The notes below the pieces were generated by a model. That model made no database searches. It was not told where the DNA came from and saw only the letters and a list, made by a program, of their open reading frames with translations. The translations under genes were made by a program, and so were the position numbers. Shown here piece by piece: positions 35,201 through 43,602 of a stretch of 64,000 nt of DNA; the first letter of the stretch is position 1, and every line of letters starts with the position of its first letter. Origin of the DNA: SVQP01 sp045606685 (GTDB lineage Bacteria > Bacillota > Clostridia > Oscillospirales > CAG-272); assembly GCA_045606685.1 (NCBI GenBank), contig JAZUSJ010000081.1:10869-74868 (forward strand), given 5' to 3'.

Positions 35201-36702
35201 GATGCGGCAAAAAGCTCAACTATGACGGACATGATATTCCTTTTGAGACATTCCTTGGATTCTATGGCGACAAATCACCCGATATTGACCTGAACTTCTC
35301 CGGTGAGGTACAGGGTAAGGTACATAAGTATACGGAAGAATTGTTCGGTGCGGAAAACGTGTTCCGCGCAGGAACGATCGGTACTTTAGCAGACAAAACT
35401 GCGTACGGTTACGTTATGAAGTATTTTGAAGAGCGTAACGTCAGTGTTTCCAATGCGGAGGCAAACCGTTTGGTTGCAAACTGCGTGGGTGTCAAGCGTA
35501 ACACAGGCCAGCACCCCGGTGGTATCGTCGTTGTACCCAAAACCATGGAGATCTACGACTTTTGCCCGGTACAACATCCCGCAGAGGATGTCAAATCCGA
35601 TATCGTCACCACACATTTCACCTTTGAATACCTGCACGACACGCTTCTTAAGCTGGATGAGCTGGGACACGATATGCCGACGAAATACAAGTATCTTGAA
35701 AAATATTCGGATACAAGTGTTCTGGACGTTCCGATGAACGACAGATCCATCTACGAACTGTTCCTGTCCACAAAGCCTTTGGGCGTTACGCCCGAGGATA
35801 TCAACTGTCCTCTGGGAACGCTCGGTCTGCCTGAGCTTGGCACGCGCTTTGTTATCAAAATGCTTCAGGAATGTAAACCACAGACCTTTTCCGACCTTTT
35901 GCAGATCTCGGGACTCTCTCACGGAACAGACGTCTGGACAAACAATGCACAAGAGCTGATCAAAAACGGTACTTGTACCATTTCCGAGGTTATCGGTACG
36001 CGTGACTCGATTATGCTGGCGCTCATTGATTACGGTGTGCAAAAGGACCATGCCTTCAAGATCATGGAAATGGTACGAAAAGGGAAGGGCTTGACACCTG
36101 AATACGAGCAGGAAATGCTGGAGGCAGGTGTCCCGGAATGGTATATCTGGTCTTGTAAGCGTATCAAATACATGTTCCCCAAGGCGCACGCTGCGGCTTA
36201 CGATATGTCTGCTATCCGTCTTGGGTGGTACAAGGTACACATCCCGCTTGCATTCTATTGTGCTATGTTCACAGTACAGCCAGACGGATTTGACGGTGAA
36301 TTGATTATGAAAGGCAAGAAGGCACTTGTTGCGCACATCAAGGATATCGAGTCAAGAGGTCTTGACGCGTCGCCCAAGGAGCAGGCAAGCCTTGCCGTGC
36401 TGCAGCTTGCCAACGAGGCATTTGCACGCGGAATCAGATTTTTGCCCGTTGACCTTGAAAAATCCGACTGGCGAGAATTCTTGCCTGAAAACGGAAAGAT
36501 TCGTCTGCCTTTCTCGTCCCTGGCAGGGCTTGGCGAAACTGCAGCTGAGAATATTGTTCGTGCAAGAGAGGAAGAGCCTTTCTTCTCTGTAGAAGATCTC
36601 AAGATCCGTGCCAAGCTTTCGCAGGCTGTGATCGATATTCTACGCAAAAACGGTGTTTTGGACGGCATCAACGAAACCGACCAGTTGACATTTAATTTTT
36701 AA
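32254..36702 (+). CDS. polC: DNA polymerase III alpha subunit, PolC type
   Basis: A 1482-residue Gram-positive replicative polymerase. The order seen is an N-terminal helical domain, an OB fold near 255-340, a PHP domain from about 378 (HLHTQMSTMD), and an embedded DEDD exonuclease starting FDIETTGLS near 465. A zinc-binding cluster (CDNC..CPRC) near 955-990 and the catalytic palm with PDIDLNFSGE near 1007 follow, then the fingers and a C-terminal HhH and tail. PolC is both polymerase and proofreader in Bacillota. It closes the isoprenoid cluster and is followed after 18 bp by a GH2 gene. Confidence 0.97.
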   Translation: MKKTFLEIFHKYHPDTYTEKLLLTITDLKLMADKELKIIEITANFPQIVEKAELYRIQEEICKAYDLNRVKILPKYAAELFDEEYVPQLLAETEEVGIVARGFFHRYKYKLDQGVLTVELPVIDAGILLMEDARTPQIMENILLSEFGIRISVKIVHSEDFSENERSELYLRQLEELDKRLAQAAKEYDAAKSQGGYSSKAPEPQGIEQPEFPRIRSVYDEDPTPIIADGICTIGHTSYDISAVEYVKGDTFEIKPTPIAHLDKPVRNVVILGEIYCFNKERNRTGEKFNLNYCITDGNGSIEIKLFNVEPEESDEICKVISNGAVVAMRGYTKYETKKSKDGNRTEGPDCLFYPVEIAKIKKLSRKDNAPVKRVELHLHTQMSTMDAMIPPSVAVKQANKWGHPAVAITDHGNVQAYQDAMLTAEKIGQKVIYGMEAYFVNDTAGAVTGHCAYTPYDECIVFDIETTGLSAKTCKITEIGAVRIRQGEVLDTFNTFVDPEVPIPEEIVNLTGITDEMVKGAPKIKEALEAFFAFIGDTPDAPAKLLIAHNASFDIGFIRHNAQACGMELRNPYLDTVALSRFLNPSLNKHKLNLLAEHYHLGDFNHHRASDDAEMLAYIYFKMCEQMKSAEIYTFEQLCHEMTVSSDPLKLKPYHQILLVKNATGLKNLYKLVSMSNLQYYRRSPRIPKTQLEKHREGLIIGSACEAGEIFTAILENKSEAELEDLVSFYDYLEIQPITNNMFLIDEGKVADEEGLRDLNRRIVALGEQYNKPVVATCDAHFLNKEDGIYRKILLCGQKFKDGDRDIFLYYRTTEEMLEEFAYLGEEKAYEVVVTNTNMINDMIESNIRPFPKGTFTPTMEGAEEDLQRICWEKAKKMYGDPLPEIVSSRLARELESIIKNGFAVLYMIAQKLVWYSEQQGYLVGSRGSVGSSVVASMAGISEVNPLPAHYWCDNCQYSDFEYAKKHKIGSGFDLPDANCPRCGKKLNYDGHDIPFETFLGFYGDKSPDIDLNFSGEVQGKVHKYTEELFGAENVFRAGTIGTLADKTAYGYVMKYFEERNVSVSNAEANRLVANCVGVKRNTGQHPGGIVVVPKTMEIYDFCPVQHPAEDVKSDIVTTHFTFEYLHDTLLKLDELGHDMPTKYKYLEKYSDTSVLDVPMNDRSIYELFLSTKPLGVTPEDINCPLGTLGLPELGTRFVIKMLQECKPQTFSDLLQISGLSHGTDVWTNNAQELIKNGTCTISEVIGTRDSIMLALIDYGVQKDHAFKIMEMVRKGKGLTPEYEQEMLEAGVPEWYIWSCKRIKYMFPKAHAAAYDMSAIRLGWYKVHIPLAFYCAMFTVQPDGFDGELIMKGKKALVAHIKDIESRGLDASPKEQASLAVLQLANEAFARGIRFLPVDLEKSDWREFLPENGKIRLPFSSLAGLGETAAENIVRAREEEPFFSVEDLKIRAKLSQAVIDILRKNGVLDGINETDQLTFNF

Positions 36703-36720
36703 TTAGAATCGGAGGTAGCT

Positions 36721-39066
36721 ATGAAACAGAGTATACGGATCGACGATTGGAAGCTTGCTTGGATAGAAAACGCACAAGTAAAAAAAGAAAAGATATCCCT
36801 GAAAACGCCTGCTGACGTTGCGTGCGGTGGATATAAAACAATTCGCGCAAGTGTTCCCGGGAATTTTGAATTGGATTTTATGCGTGAAGGTATGATTGAA
36901 GACGTATATTGGGGACAGAATACGGTTAAAACGCAGCGTCTTGAGAATTTGCATCTGTATTATTATACCGAATTTTCTTTTAAAAAAAACGATGGCATGG
37001 ACTCAGAGCTTGTATTTGGCGGAATTGACACGGCTGCCGAGATCTATCTTGACGGTACGCTTCTCGGATTTGTCGAGAACATGTTCCATGCCCATACATT
37101 CAATATCAATGGCCTTGAAGATGGTAAGCATACTTTGCTTGTGCATATTCTGCCTTCTGCCATCTACGCAAGAGAATTTGACGTGCCTGCTATGTGCTTT
37201 GGTCTGAAGTACAATCAGGACGGGATTCAGCTGCGAAAGGCCGGTTCCATGTTCGGCTGGGATATTATGCCTCGTCTTGTTTCGGGAGGCCTTTGGAAAC
37301 CTGTTGAAATCGTCTATAAGCCCCAAAATCGCATCGTGGATCCGTTCACCTATACCATGTGGGCAAATGAGCATGATGCCTATATCTGCACCACGCTACG
37401 TATTCAGAGCGATGAGGATTTTATTTCTGATTTCAGAGTGATTTTGCACGGTGAATGTGGCGATAGCGTGATACACCATGAATACAGACCTTTCTGCGCG
37501 TCCTGTAAGATTCAGTTCGGATTTTTGGCACCCAAGCTGTGGTGGCCCAAGAATTACGGGGAACAGAATATGTACGATATGGAAATCAAGCTTGTCAAGG
37601 ATGGCGTGGAATACGATAGCGTCAAATATCGCTTCGGTATCCGCACGCTGCATCTCAAGCGTACCTCCTGCTCCGGTGATGACGGAGATTTCTGCTTTAT
37701 CGTCAATGGAAAACGCATTTTTGCAATGGGCACGAACTGGGTACCTTGCGATGCGTTTCCTTCAAGACACGACGACTACACGCTGCGCAATATCAAGCTT
37801 GCAGACGAACAGGGCTGCAATATGATCCGCTGCTGGGGCGGCAACGTGTATCCGAGTGACGTGCTATATGATTATTGTGACGAGCATGGCATTATGATCT
37901 GGCAGGATTTCAGCTTTGCATGCGGCCACTATCCGGATGATGAGCGTCTTTGCAAGCTTGTCAAGGAGGAGATCAAGCATATCGCCATTGAAAAGCGCAA
38001 TCACCCCTCACTCGTTTTGTGGGCAGGGGATAACGAGTGTGATATTTTTGTTGTGCCTTACTGGGAGCAGCACAGAACGGACGACGATCCTGTAGCAATG
38101 CTTGATCCCAACTACAACGTGATCACGCGTGACATGATTCTGCACGAGCTGCGCAATCATGACGCAACTCGTCCGTATCTGCCAAGCTCTCCTTACCTTG
38201 ATGCAACCGCATACAAATACGGTATGCCCTCTGAGGATCACCTCTGGGGACCGCGCGACTATTTCAAGGGGGATTTTTACGGGAATTCGGAGTGCCATTT
38301 CGCATCCGAGATCGGATATCACGGTTGTCCTTCACCCGAATCGATCAAGAAGTTTATTCCCGAAGAGAGCTTGCCCAAGGAGTCCATTTATGAGATCTGC
38401 GACAATCCGGATTGGCTGATCCACGCAGCAGGTATAGAACCCTACTTGGACGGTAATCCTTATTTTTACCGTAACAGACTGATGGTCAGTCAGGTTGAGC
38501 GCTTGTTCGGTACACCCTCAAACGAACTTGGTGAATTTGCAAGACAAAGCCAGGTGTCGCAGGCTGAGGCGGTCAAGTATTTCATCGAAAGATTCAGAAT
38601 TCACAAATGGAGAATGAGCGGCATTCTTTGGTGGAATATTGCAGACGGATGGCCGCAGGTATCCGACGCTGTTGTTGACTGGTATGGATGCAAAAAGATT
38701 GCTTATCACTATATCAAACGCTCTCAAACACCTTTCTGCTTGATGTTTGATGAGCCTGTGGACGGTCAGCTTACGCTTGTTGCTGCAAACGACACGCAAG
38801 CGGAGGTACACGCAAGCTACACAGTGACGGATCTGACGACGAATCATACCATTACAAAGGGGAATCTTGTGTTAGAAGCAAACGGCTGCGCTCGCATAGA
38901 AAAGGTTCCGGAAACAAAGAACGGCTTCTACATGATCACATGGGAAAGCGACGCCGGTAACGGTCAAAACCATTTTACCTGTACCATTGGCGATGGCTGG
39001 ACGTGGGAGGCATACCGTGCCTGCATGCAAAAGGCCGGCTTCTATGAAGAGTACGAGGGATTCTGA
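36721..39066 (+). CDS. Glycoside hydrolase family 2 protein, beta-mannosidase-like
   Basis: A 781-residue cytoplasmic-type protein with no signal peptide; CGGAGGT precedes the ATG. The order is an N-terminal sugar-binding jelly roll, an Ig-like domain, and a TIM barrel. The acid/base Glu lies in WAGDNECD near residue 440 and the probable nucleophile Glu in HFASEIGYHG near 526. GH2 beta-mannosidases have this layout and usually 800-900 residues. The substrate is inferred only from family resemblance. It may be read from the polC transcript. Confidence 0.88.
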   Translation: MKQSIRIDDWKLAWIENAQVKKEKISLKTPADVACGGYKTIRASVPGNFELDFMREGMIEDVYWGQNTVKTQRLENLHLYYYTEFSFKKNDGMDSELVFGGIDTAAEIYLDGTLLGFVENMFHAHTFNINGLEDGKHTLLVHILPSAIYAREFDVPAMCFGLKYNQDGIQLRKAGSMFGWDIMPRLVSGGLWKPVEIVYKPQNRIVDPFTYTMWANEHDAYICTTLRIQSDEDFISDFRVILHGECGDSVIHHEYRPFCASCKIQFGFLAPKLWWPKNYGEQNMYDMEIKLVKDGVEYDSVKYRFGIRTLHLKRTSCSGDDGDFCFIVNGKRIFAMGTNWVPCDAFPSRHDDYTLRNIKLADEQGCNMIRCWGGNVYPSDVLYDYCDEHGIMIWQDFSFACGHYPDDERLCKLVKEEIKHIAIEKRNHPSLVLWAGDNECDIFVVPYWEQHRTDDDPVAMLDPNYNVITRDMILHELRNHDATRPYLPSSPYLDATAYKYGMPSEDHLWGPRDYFKGDFYGNSECHFASEIGYHGCPSPESIKKFIPEESLPKESIYEICDNPDWLIHAAGIEPYLDGNPYFYRNRLMVSQVERLFGTPSNELGEFARQSQVSQAEAVKYFIERFRIHKWRMSGILWWNIADGWPQVSDAVVDWYGCKKIAYHYIKRSQTPFCLMFDEPVDGQLTLVAANDTQAEVHASYTVTDLTTNHTITKGNLVLEANGCARIEKVPETKNGFYMITWESDAGNGQNHFTCTIGDGWTWEAYRACMQKAGFYEEYEGF

Positions 39067-39076
39067 TTCATATCAA

Positions 39077-39106
39077 AGAACACCGCAGAGAATTCTGCGG
39101 TGTTCT
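39077..39106. terminator. Strong hairpin between the GH2 gene and the second XRE gene
   Basis: Thirteen-base perfect arms (AGAACACCGCAGA and complement) have a GAAT loop. Neither side has a proper T-run, but it sits between converging genes. Confidence 0.65.
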
Positions 39107-39144
39107 GCATGATAGAGTCCTTGATCATTGTTGGATCAGGGAGC

Positions 39145-40305
39145 TTATGATAGTTTATTCACCCAAGCTGCCCAACGAGGATCTGCTTTGATCTCTTCTT
39201 CAATATCCGAAAAATCCGGATAACACCAAAACGGCCAGTCAACAGCCAGATCCTTGACCGCACCTTTTACATGATCCGGTGTATAACGGACGAATGAAAC
39301 AAGCGGCGCTGTAAGACTGTGTTCAGCCCCGTCAAATACTGCTTCATACGCTTTTTCATGTTCAAGTGCCATATCAAGCGAAACAAAAGCGTCATCACAA
39401 TACCCGCGGGCATACTGAAGCCTGGAAAGGTAAAGATAAAGCTTGGCAACAAAATCATGATATTCGCCCATATTACCGTCATCACAGATCAAATCAAAAT
39501 TAGCAATCGCTCCTTTTACTTTGTCAATAGGCATATCGCTTTCAAAATTATTACTGTTCGCAATCAGACCAAATATCAGTTGCTCAGCAAATTCTTTTGC
39601 ACAGCAAAGAAGGAATTGGCCAATATAAGCGGCCTGTTGCTTTCCGTCTGTACCGTCTGCAAGTAAATATTCGCGACATTGCTGGATTCCGGGCATGTCT
39701 TTTGCATGCGCTATCGCTTTATCATACCGGCCGGTATTACGGTATAACATGACCAGAATACTTACAGCACGTGTTCGGAAGCATGCAATGGTGGTATTTT
39801 CAGCAAGATGCTCACATATTTTTATACTTTCTTGCCAATACGGGTTGTTTACATGTCTTTGATGATCATGCTGAATGAATCCTTGTTCATCATAATAAAG
39901 ATGTTCGCCGTATCGCCTCCATCCCATTTCGCACAATGTGTCTGCAAGTTCAATCATGATTGACTCATTATCAGGGAACTCTGCAAGACCGTTTCTCAGT
40001 AAAGTCAGACATTCATCAAACCATATCCCATCATTGCGATAGCGCAAATTGTATTCGTGCGCCTTATCTAAAATGGTATTGATCTTTACTTGCCTGTCAT
40101 TATCGTAACCAAACAAATGATCAATAGAAACGCCAAAATAGTTTGCAATAGCCGGAACAATCTCCATATCCGGATAACTGCCCCCCGACTCCCAGCGAGA
40201 TACCGCTTGCGATGTAACGCCCAAAGCATCTGCCAACATTTCCTGTGTGCGCCTGTCGCGATGCCTTAATTCGCGTATTTTATTTCCAATATTCAGTTGC
40301 ATCAT
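39145..40305 (-). CDS. XRE-family regulator with helical C-terminal domain, second copy
   Basis: A 386-residue protein whose first about 70 residues are a Cro/C1 helix-turn-helix (EMLADALGVTSQAVSRWESGGSYPDMEIV), followed by about 300 residues of helical, Trp/Tyr-rich sequence. Its layout matches the gene at 6079-7191, so the two are probable paralogues with diverged sensor regions. AAGGAGA precedes tandem ATGs (40305 or 40302). The promoter overlaps inverted repeats that could be its own operator. The target genes are unknown. Confidence 0.8.
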   Translation of the reverse strand: MMQLNIGNKIRELRHRDRRTQEMLADALGVTSQAVSRWESGGSYPDMEIVPAIANYFGVSIDHLFGYDNDRQVKINTILDKAHEYNLRYRNDGIWFDECLTLLRNGLAEFPDNESIMIELADTLCEMGWRRYGEHLYYDEQGFIQHDHQRHVNNPYWQESIKICEHLAENTTIACFRTRAVSILVMLYRNTGRYDKAIAHAKDMPGIQQCREYLLADGTDGKQQAAYIGQFLLCCAKEFAEQLIFGLIANSNNFESDMPIDKVKGAIANFDLICDDGNMGEYHDFVAKLYLYLSRLQYARGYCDDAFVSLDMALEHEKAYEAVFDGAEHSLTAPLVSFVRYTPDHVKGAVKDLAVDWPFWCYPDFSDIEEEIKADPRWAAWVNKLS

Positions 40306-40343
40306 AATCTCCTTTATTCATTCGTTATCACCGGTGTAATTGT

Positions 40344-40372
40344 ATTATACATCATCTCTGACTGAAAAACAA
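40344..40372 (-). promoter_or_regulatory. Promoter of the second XRE gene
   Basis: On the minus strand, TTGTTT (40367-40372) and TATAAT (40344-40349) are 17 bp apart. Confidence 0.7.
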
Positions 40373-40400
40373 TTATCAAATGGTTGTTTCAAATACAACC
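40367..40400. promoter_or_regulatory. Overlapping inverted repeats, candidate XRE operator
   Basis: AAACAA..TTGTTT (40367-40389) covers the -35, and GGTTGT-N7-ACAACC (40382-40400) is a perfect palindrome sharing the TTGT core. Together they give three phased copies of ACAA/TTGT half-sites next to the regulator's own promoter. The rest of the 246-bp gap (to 40551) holds only a terminator. Confidence 0.5.
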
Positions 40401-40502
40401 GATGTTTGGATGATATCAATACTATCAAAACTTTTGATTATTATGAACCTTTTTTTGCTCAAAAACAACTTATCCATCAGCGAATATGCGCTTTGAATAT
40501 TG

Positions 40503-40543
40503 AAAAGAACCCAGCCAGTATCAAACAGGCCGGGTTCTTTTTT
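40503..40543. terminator. Bidirectional terminator after the DUF4956 gene
   Basis: AAAAGAACCC pairs with GGGTTCTTTT, extended by GCC/GGC pairs, around a loop of about 11 bases. T-runs are present on both strands. It ends the minus-strand polyphosphate run. Confidence 0.8.
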
Positions 40544-40551
40544 GTGCAATA

Positions 40552-41274
40552 TCAATCGTCGGATGCTCTTTGTGTGATGGAAATGTTGAGGTTGCCGTTG
40601 CGGACGCGCAGATCGTCCAAAAGAGCCTTTTGCGCGTTTTTGTCCTTGAGGCGGATTCTGTAGCGAAGCTCATTGAGCGTACCGTACTCAACGGATTTTA
40701 CTCTCTCAAGATTGTAAGTCTTGCAATACTGTTTGAGAACAGGATCAAACACACCTGCAAAATCAAGAGATTCGGGAATCATGATGGTCAATCTCATCGA
40801 ACCGCCGCCGATCTTGTCAAAGCCGGTCAGGGTAGCAATCATAATGACTGCAAGAATGATACCGATCGCAATGGCAGCAAAGCCAATACCGCCCGTACCG
40901 CAAGCCATACCGACTGCTGCGGACAAATAAATGAAGATCAGGTCCTTGGGGTTTTCCACAGAATGTCTGAAACGGATCAGCGCAAGACCACCGCCAATAC
41001 TGATCGCACGCGCCAGGTTGGAGCCGACTGCGATTACGATAACCGATACGATGGGGCCCATCAGAAGAATGGTCATCAGAGATTTGGTAGAATAACCGGT
41101 TTTGCGATTGGCGAATATGTAAACAAGGGTGACAAGCAGACACATACCGATGCTCGCACCGATCAGTGCAAGCGTTTTGCCAAGCGTCAACGTGGAAATG
41201 CCGGTGCTGGCAGTGTCATAATAAATCTCAATGTTTACCAGTAGCTGGTTAAAAAAGTTTTGTAATGCTTGCAT
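40552..41274 (-). CDS. DUF4956 membrane protein
   Basis: A 240-residue protein with about four transmembrane helices in its first 150 residues and a soluble C-terminal domain of about 70 residues (TIMIPESLDFAGVFDPVL onwards). DUF4956 proteins are usually encoded beside VTC-domain polyphosphate polymerases, as here, where the gene follows after 15 bp. They are thought to supply membrane anchoring or transport for the polymerase; this is a context inference. An LIRFRHSVENPKDLIFIY segment is typical of the family. Confidence 0.85.
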   Translation of the reverse strand: MQALQNFFNQLLVNIEIYYDTASTGISTLTLGKTLALIGASIGMCLLVTLVYIFANRKTGYSTKSLMTILLMGPIVSVIVIAVGSNLARAISIGGGLALIRFRHSVENPKDLIFIYLSAAVGMACGTGGIGFAAIAIGIILAVIMIATLTGFDKIGGGSMRLTIMIPESLDFAGVFDPVLKQYCKTYNLERVKSVEYGTLNELRYRIRLKDKNAQKALLDDLRVRNGNLNISITQRASDD

Positions 41275-41289
41275 ATTTGAAAATCTCCT

Positions 41290-42039
41290 TTATAAAAAGC
41301 CGGTCAACAAAAACTCGTCGATGCCGTTCTTTTTCAGTACTGTTTTTTTCAGATCCGTGCCGATTTTGGAAAACGTGTGGAACGAAAGGCCAAATTCATT
41401 CATGATATCCACGAACCACATGGGAACTGCTCCGGAAAACTTGACTTCAAGCAGCGCCAGATCCGGGGGCAGCAGGGGATCACCGTATCTACCACTTTCC
41501 AGCGAAAGATCGTGTCTTCTTGATATAATATCAAAATCAAACGTCACGCGAAAATTGGGATCCTCCTTGCCAAAATATGCATACCGTTGATAGCTGACGT
41601 ATGCAACCGGCTCGACTGGGGTATGCGAAAGATAATAGTCAATCTCACGCAACACCTGCGTGTTGATGAACTTGGTGTCCTCGGGATACGCACGATGCTC
41701 CAGAAAAGCATACACCTCGCAAAGTTTCAGCTTTGCGCGCCGCTTTGTTCCGATGCCTTGCAGCTTCTTTTTCAGCTCCAAAAACACCTTGGTATCCGCA
41801 TCGGGTGTGCCATAACTGCGCAGTCTGAGCTTTTCCTTGTATTTGGGAAGCTGTACCGAATTCCTGATAACGTCATTATTCTGATTGTCGAAATAGAGAT
41901 TGCAGATCGTGTAGGGCTTGCCGTCCTTGTTATAGGGATCGGCATTCATATACTCTTCGATCCTTTGCCTGAGTGGCTCGGCAAGGCTTGCATCGAACAG
42001 TATTTTCTTCTCTCTGCGTTGGAACGTGTTTTCTGCCAA
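41290..42039 (-). CDS. VTC-domain polyphosphate polymerase-like protein
   Basis: The start is a TTG at 42039, because GAGGAGG lies seven bases upstream; 249 residues. The VTC tunnel-fold residues are visible: RREKKILFD at the start, KYKEKLRLRSYG, FLELKKK, VTFDFDI and LLEVKF near the end, supplying the basic and acidic residues that bind nucleotide and metal. In yeast Vtc4 this fold makes polyphosphate from ATP. Bacterial VTC/DUF4956 pairs are widespread, but the product is inferred. It lies between argH and DUF4956. Confidence 0.88.
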   Translation of the reverse strand: MAENTFQRREKKILFDASLAEPLRQRIEEYMNADPYNKDGKPYTICNLYFDNQNNDVIRNSVQLPKYKEKLRLRSYGTPDADTKVFLELKKKLQGIGTKRRAKLKLCEVYAFLEHRAYPEDTKFINTQVLREIDYYLSHTPVEPVAYVSYQRYAYFGKEDPNFRVTFDFDIISRRHDLSLESGRYGDPLLPPDLALLEVKFSGAVPMWFVDIMNEFGLSFHTFSKIGTDLKKTVLKKNGIDEFLLTGFL

Positions 42040-42155
42040 ACCGTCACCTCCTCGTGTCAATCTCTGGTCATTCTACCACGAATAGTTGAACGCATGGTGA
42101 ACTTAGCATGAACGCGTCATGACTTTTGATCGATTTGCATAAATATATAGGAGTA

Positions 42156-43538
42156 TTATTCTGCTTTTGTCAGAATGTTGCGCAACTCTTCAATCTGCTT
42201 GATCACACTTTGCGGTGCAGGCCCACCGTAGCAAGCGCGTCCTGCAACACAGGTATCGGGATCGATTGCTGCATATACGTCATTTTCAAATATGGGATCA
42301 GCTGATTTGTATTCTTCAAGCGTCAGAGTTTCAAGAGTTTTGTTGTTTTGAATGCAATACGCGACAAGCGTACCGACCACCTTGTATGCACTGCGGAAGG
42401 GAAGTCCTTTTTTTACCATGTAGTCTGCACAATCCGTTGCGTTGATAAAGCCCTTGGAAACAGCTTCACGCAGCGTTTGGGTACGAAATGTCGCTGTTTC
42501 AAGCATGGAAGCGAACAACTCAAGGCATATCTTGGCTGTATCTACAGCATCAAATACTGCTTCCTTGTCCTCCTGCATATCCTTGTTGTATGCAAGCGGA
42601 ATGCCTTTCATAACAGTCAGAAGCGTGGTCAGATCCCCGTAAACGCGTCCCGTTTTGCCGCGCACCAGCTCGGCAATATCGGGATTCTTCTTTTGCGGCA
42701 TGATAGAAGAACCGGTAGAGTATGCGTCATCCAGCTCCACGAATCCGAATTCGGAGGAAGACCACAAAATGATCTCCTCGGAAAAACGCGACAGGTGCAT
42801 CATCACGATCGAAAGCGCACTGAGAAGCTCGATGGCATAGTCACGGTCGGAAACACCGTCCATACTGTTTGCGCAAACGCTTTCAAAGCCCAAAAGATCG
42901 GCTACCATAAAACGGTCGATCGGATAGGTCGTGCCTGCAAGTGCGCACGATCCCAATGGGAGAACATTCATATACTTGGCAACATCGTCAAGTCTTCGAG
43001 CGTCACGTGCAAACATTTGTCCGTAAGCCAGCAGGTAATGACCAAGCGTCACCGGCTGCGCACGCTGGAGATGCGTGTATCCCGGCATAATATCACCTGC
43101 GTGCTGCTCGGATTTATTGCAGATCACCTCAATCAGATGATATACCAGTGCCTTAAGCTCGGATATTTCATCGCGCAGATACAAACGAAGATCAAGAGCA
43201 ACCTGGTCATTTCTGCTTCTTGCGGTATGCAGTCGTTTGCCAACGTCACCGATGCGGCTTGTCAGCTCGGATTCTACAAACATGTGAATATCCTCGGCTG
43301 TCATATCAAAATCAAGCGCACCACTGTCAAGATCTGCGAGGATCTCCTGAAGCGTTTTACAGATCAAAGCAGCGTCCTCTTGCGAAATAATGCCGCAGTT
43401 TCCAAGCATGGTAGCGTGTGCAATCGATCCCGTAATATCTTGCTTATACATTCTGCAATCGAAATGAATGGATGAATTGAAGTCGTTTACACGACTGTTC
43501 AGCTGCTTTTGAAAGCGGCCTGCCCACATGGTATTCAT
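42156..43538 (-). CDS. argH: Argininosuccinate lyase
   Basis: A 460-residue enzyme that splits argininosuccinate into arginine and fumarate in the cytoplasm. The fumarase/aspartase superfamily signature GSSIMPQKKNPD lies near residue 280, and the SRIGDVGKRLHTARSRNDQVA segment near 95-115 is ASL-specific. It follows argG on the same strand after a 64-bp gap containing a hairpin. A long open frame on the opposite strand (42348-43475) is only its shadow. Confidence 0.96.
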   Translation of the reverse strand: MNTMWAGRFQKQLNSRVNDFNSSIHFDCRMYKQDITGSIAHATMLGNCGIISQEDAALICKTLQEILADLDSGALDFDMTAEDIHMFVESELTSRIGDVGKRLHTARSRNDQVALDLRLYLRDEISELKALVYHLIEVICNKSEQHAGDIMPGYTHLQRAQPVTLGHYLLAYGQMFARDARRLDDVAKYMNVLPLGSCALAGTTYPIDRFMVADLLGFESVCANSMDGVSDRDYAIELLSALSIVMMHLSRFSEEIILWSSSEFGFVELDDAYSTGSSIMPQKKNPDIAELVRGKTGRVYGDLTTLLTVMKGIPLAYNKDMQEDKEAVFDAVDTAKICLELFASMLETATFRTQTLREAVSKGFINATDCADYMVKKGLPFRSAYKVVGTLVAYCIQNNKTLETLTLEEYKSADPIFENDVYAAIDPDTCVAGRACYGGPAPQSVIKQIEELRNILTKAE

Positions 43539-43568
43539 GATTATGTATCCTTTCTATCTATCAAACGA

Positions 43569-43595
43569 GGGGTGTCTTTGTCATAAAGACACCCC
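43569..43595. terminator. Hairpin between argG and argH
   Basis: GGGGTGTCTTT and its complement enclose a five-base loop. There is no T-run after it on the minus strand, so it probably lowers rather than stops argH expression, or stabilises the argG message. Confidence 0.55.
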
Positions 43596-43602
43596 GAAAT
43601 GA

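Noticed and set aside
40340..40663. 107-codon frame downstream of the XRE promoter
   Set aside because: It crosses a strong terminator and the antisense of DUF4956 and has no ribosome site.
42348..43475. 375-codon plus-strand frame opposite argH
   Set aside because: It mirrors argH, has no ribosome site and no domain.
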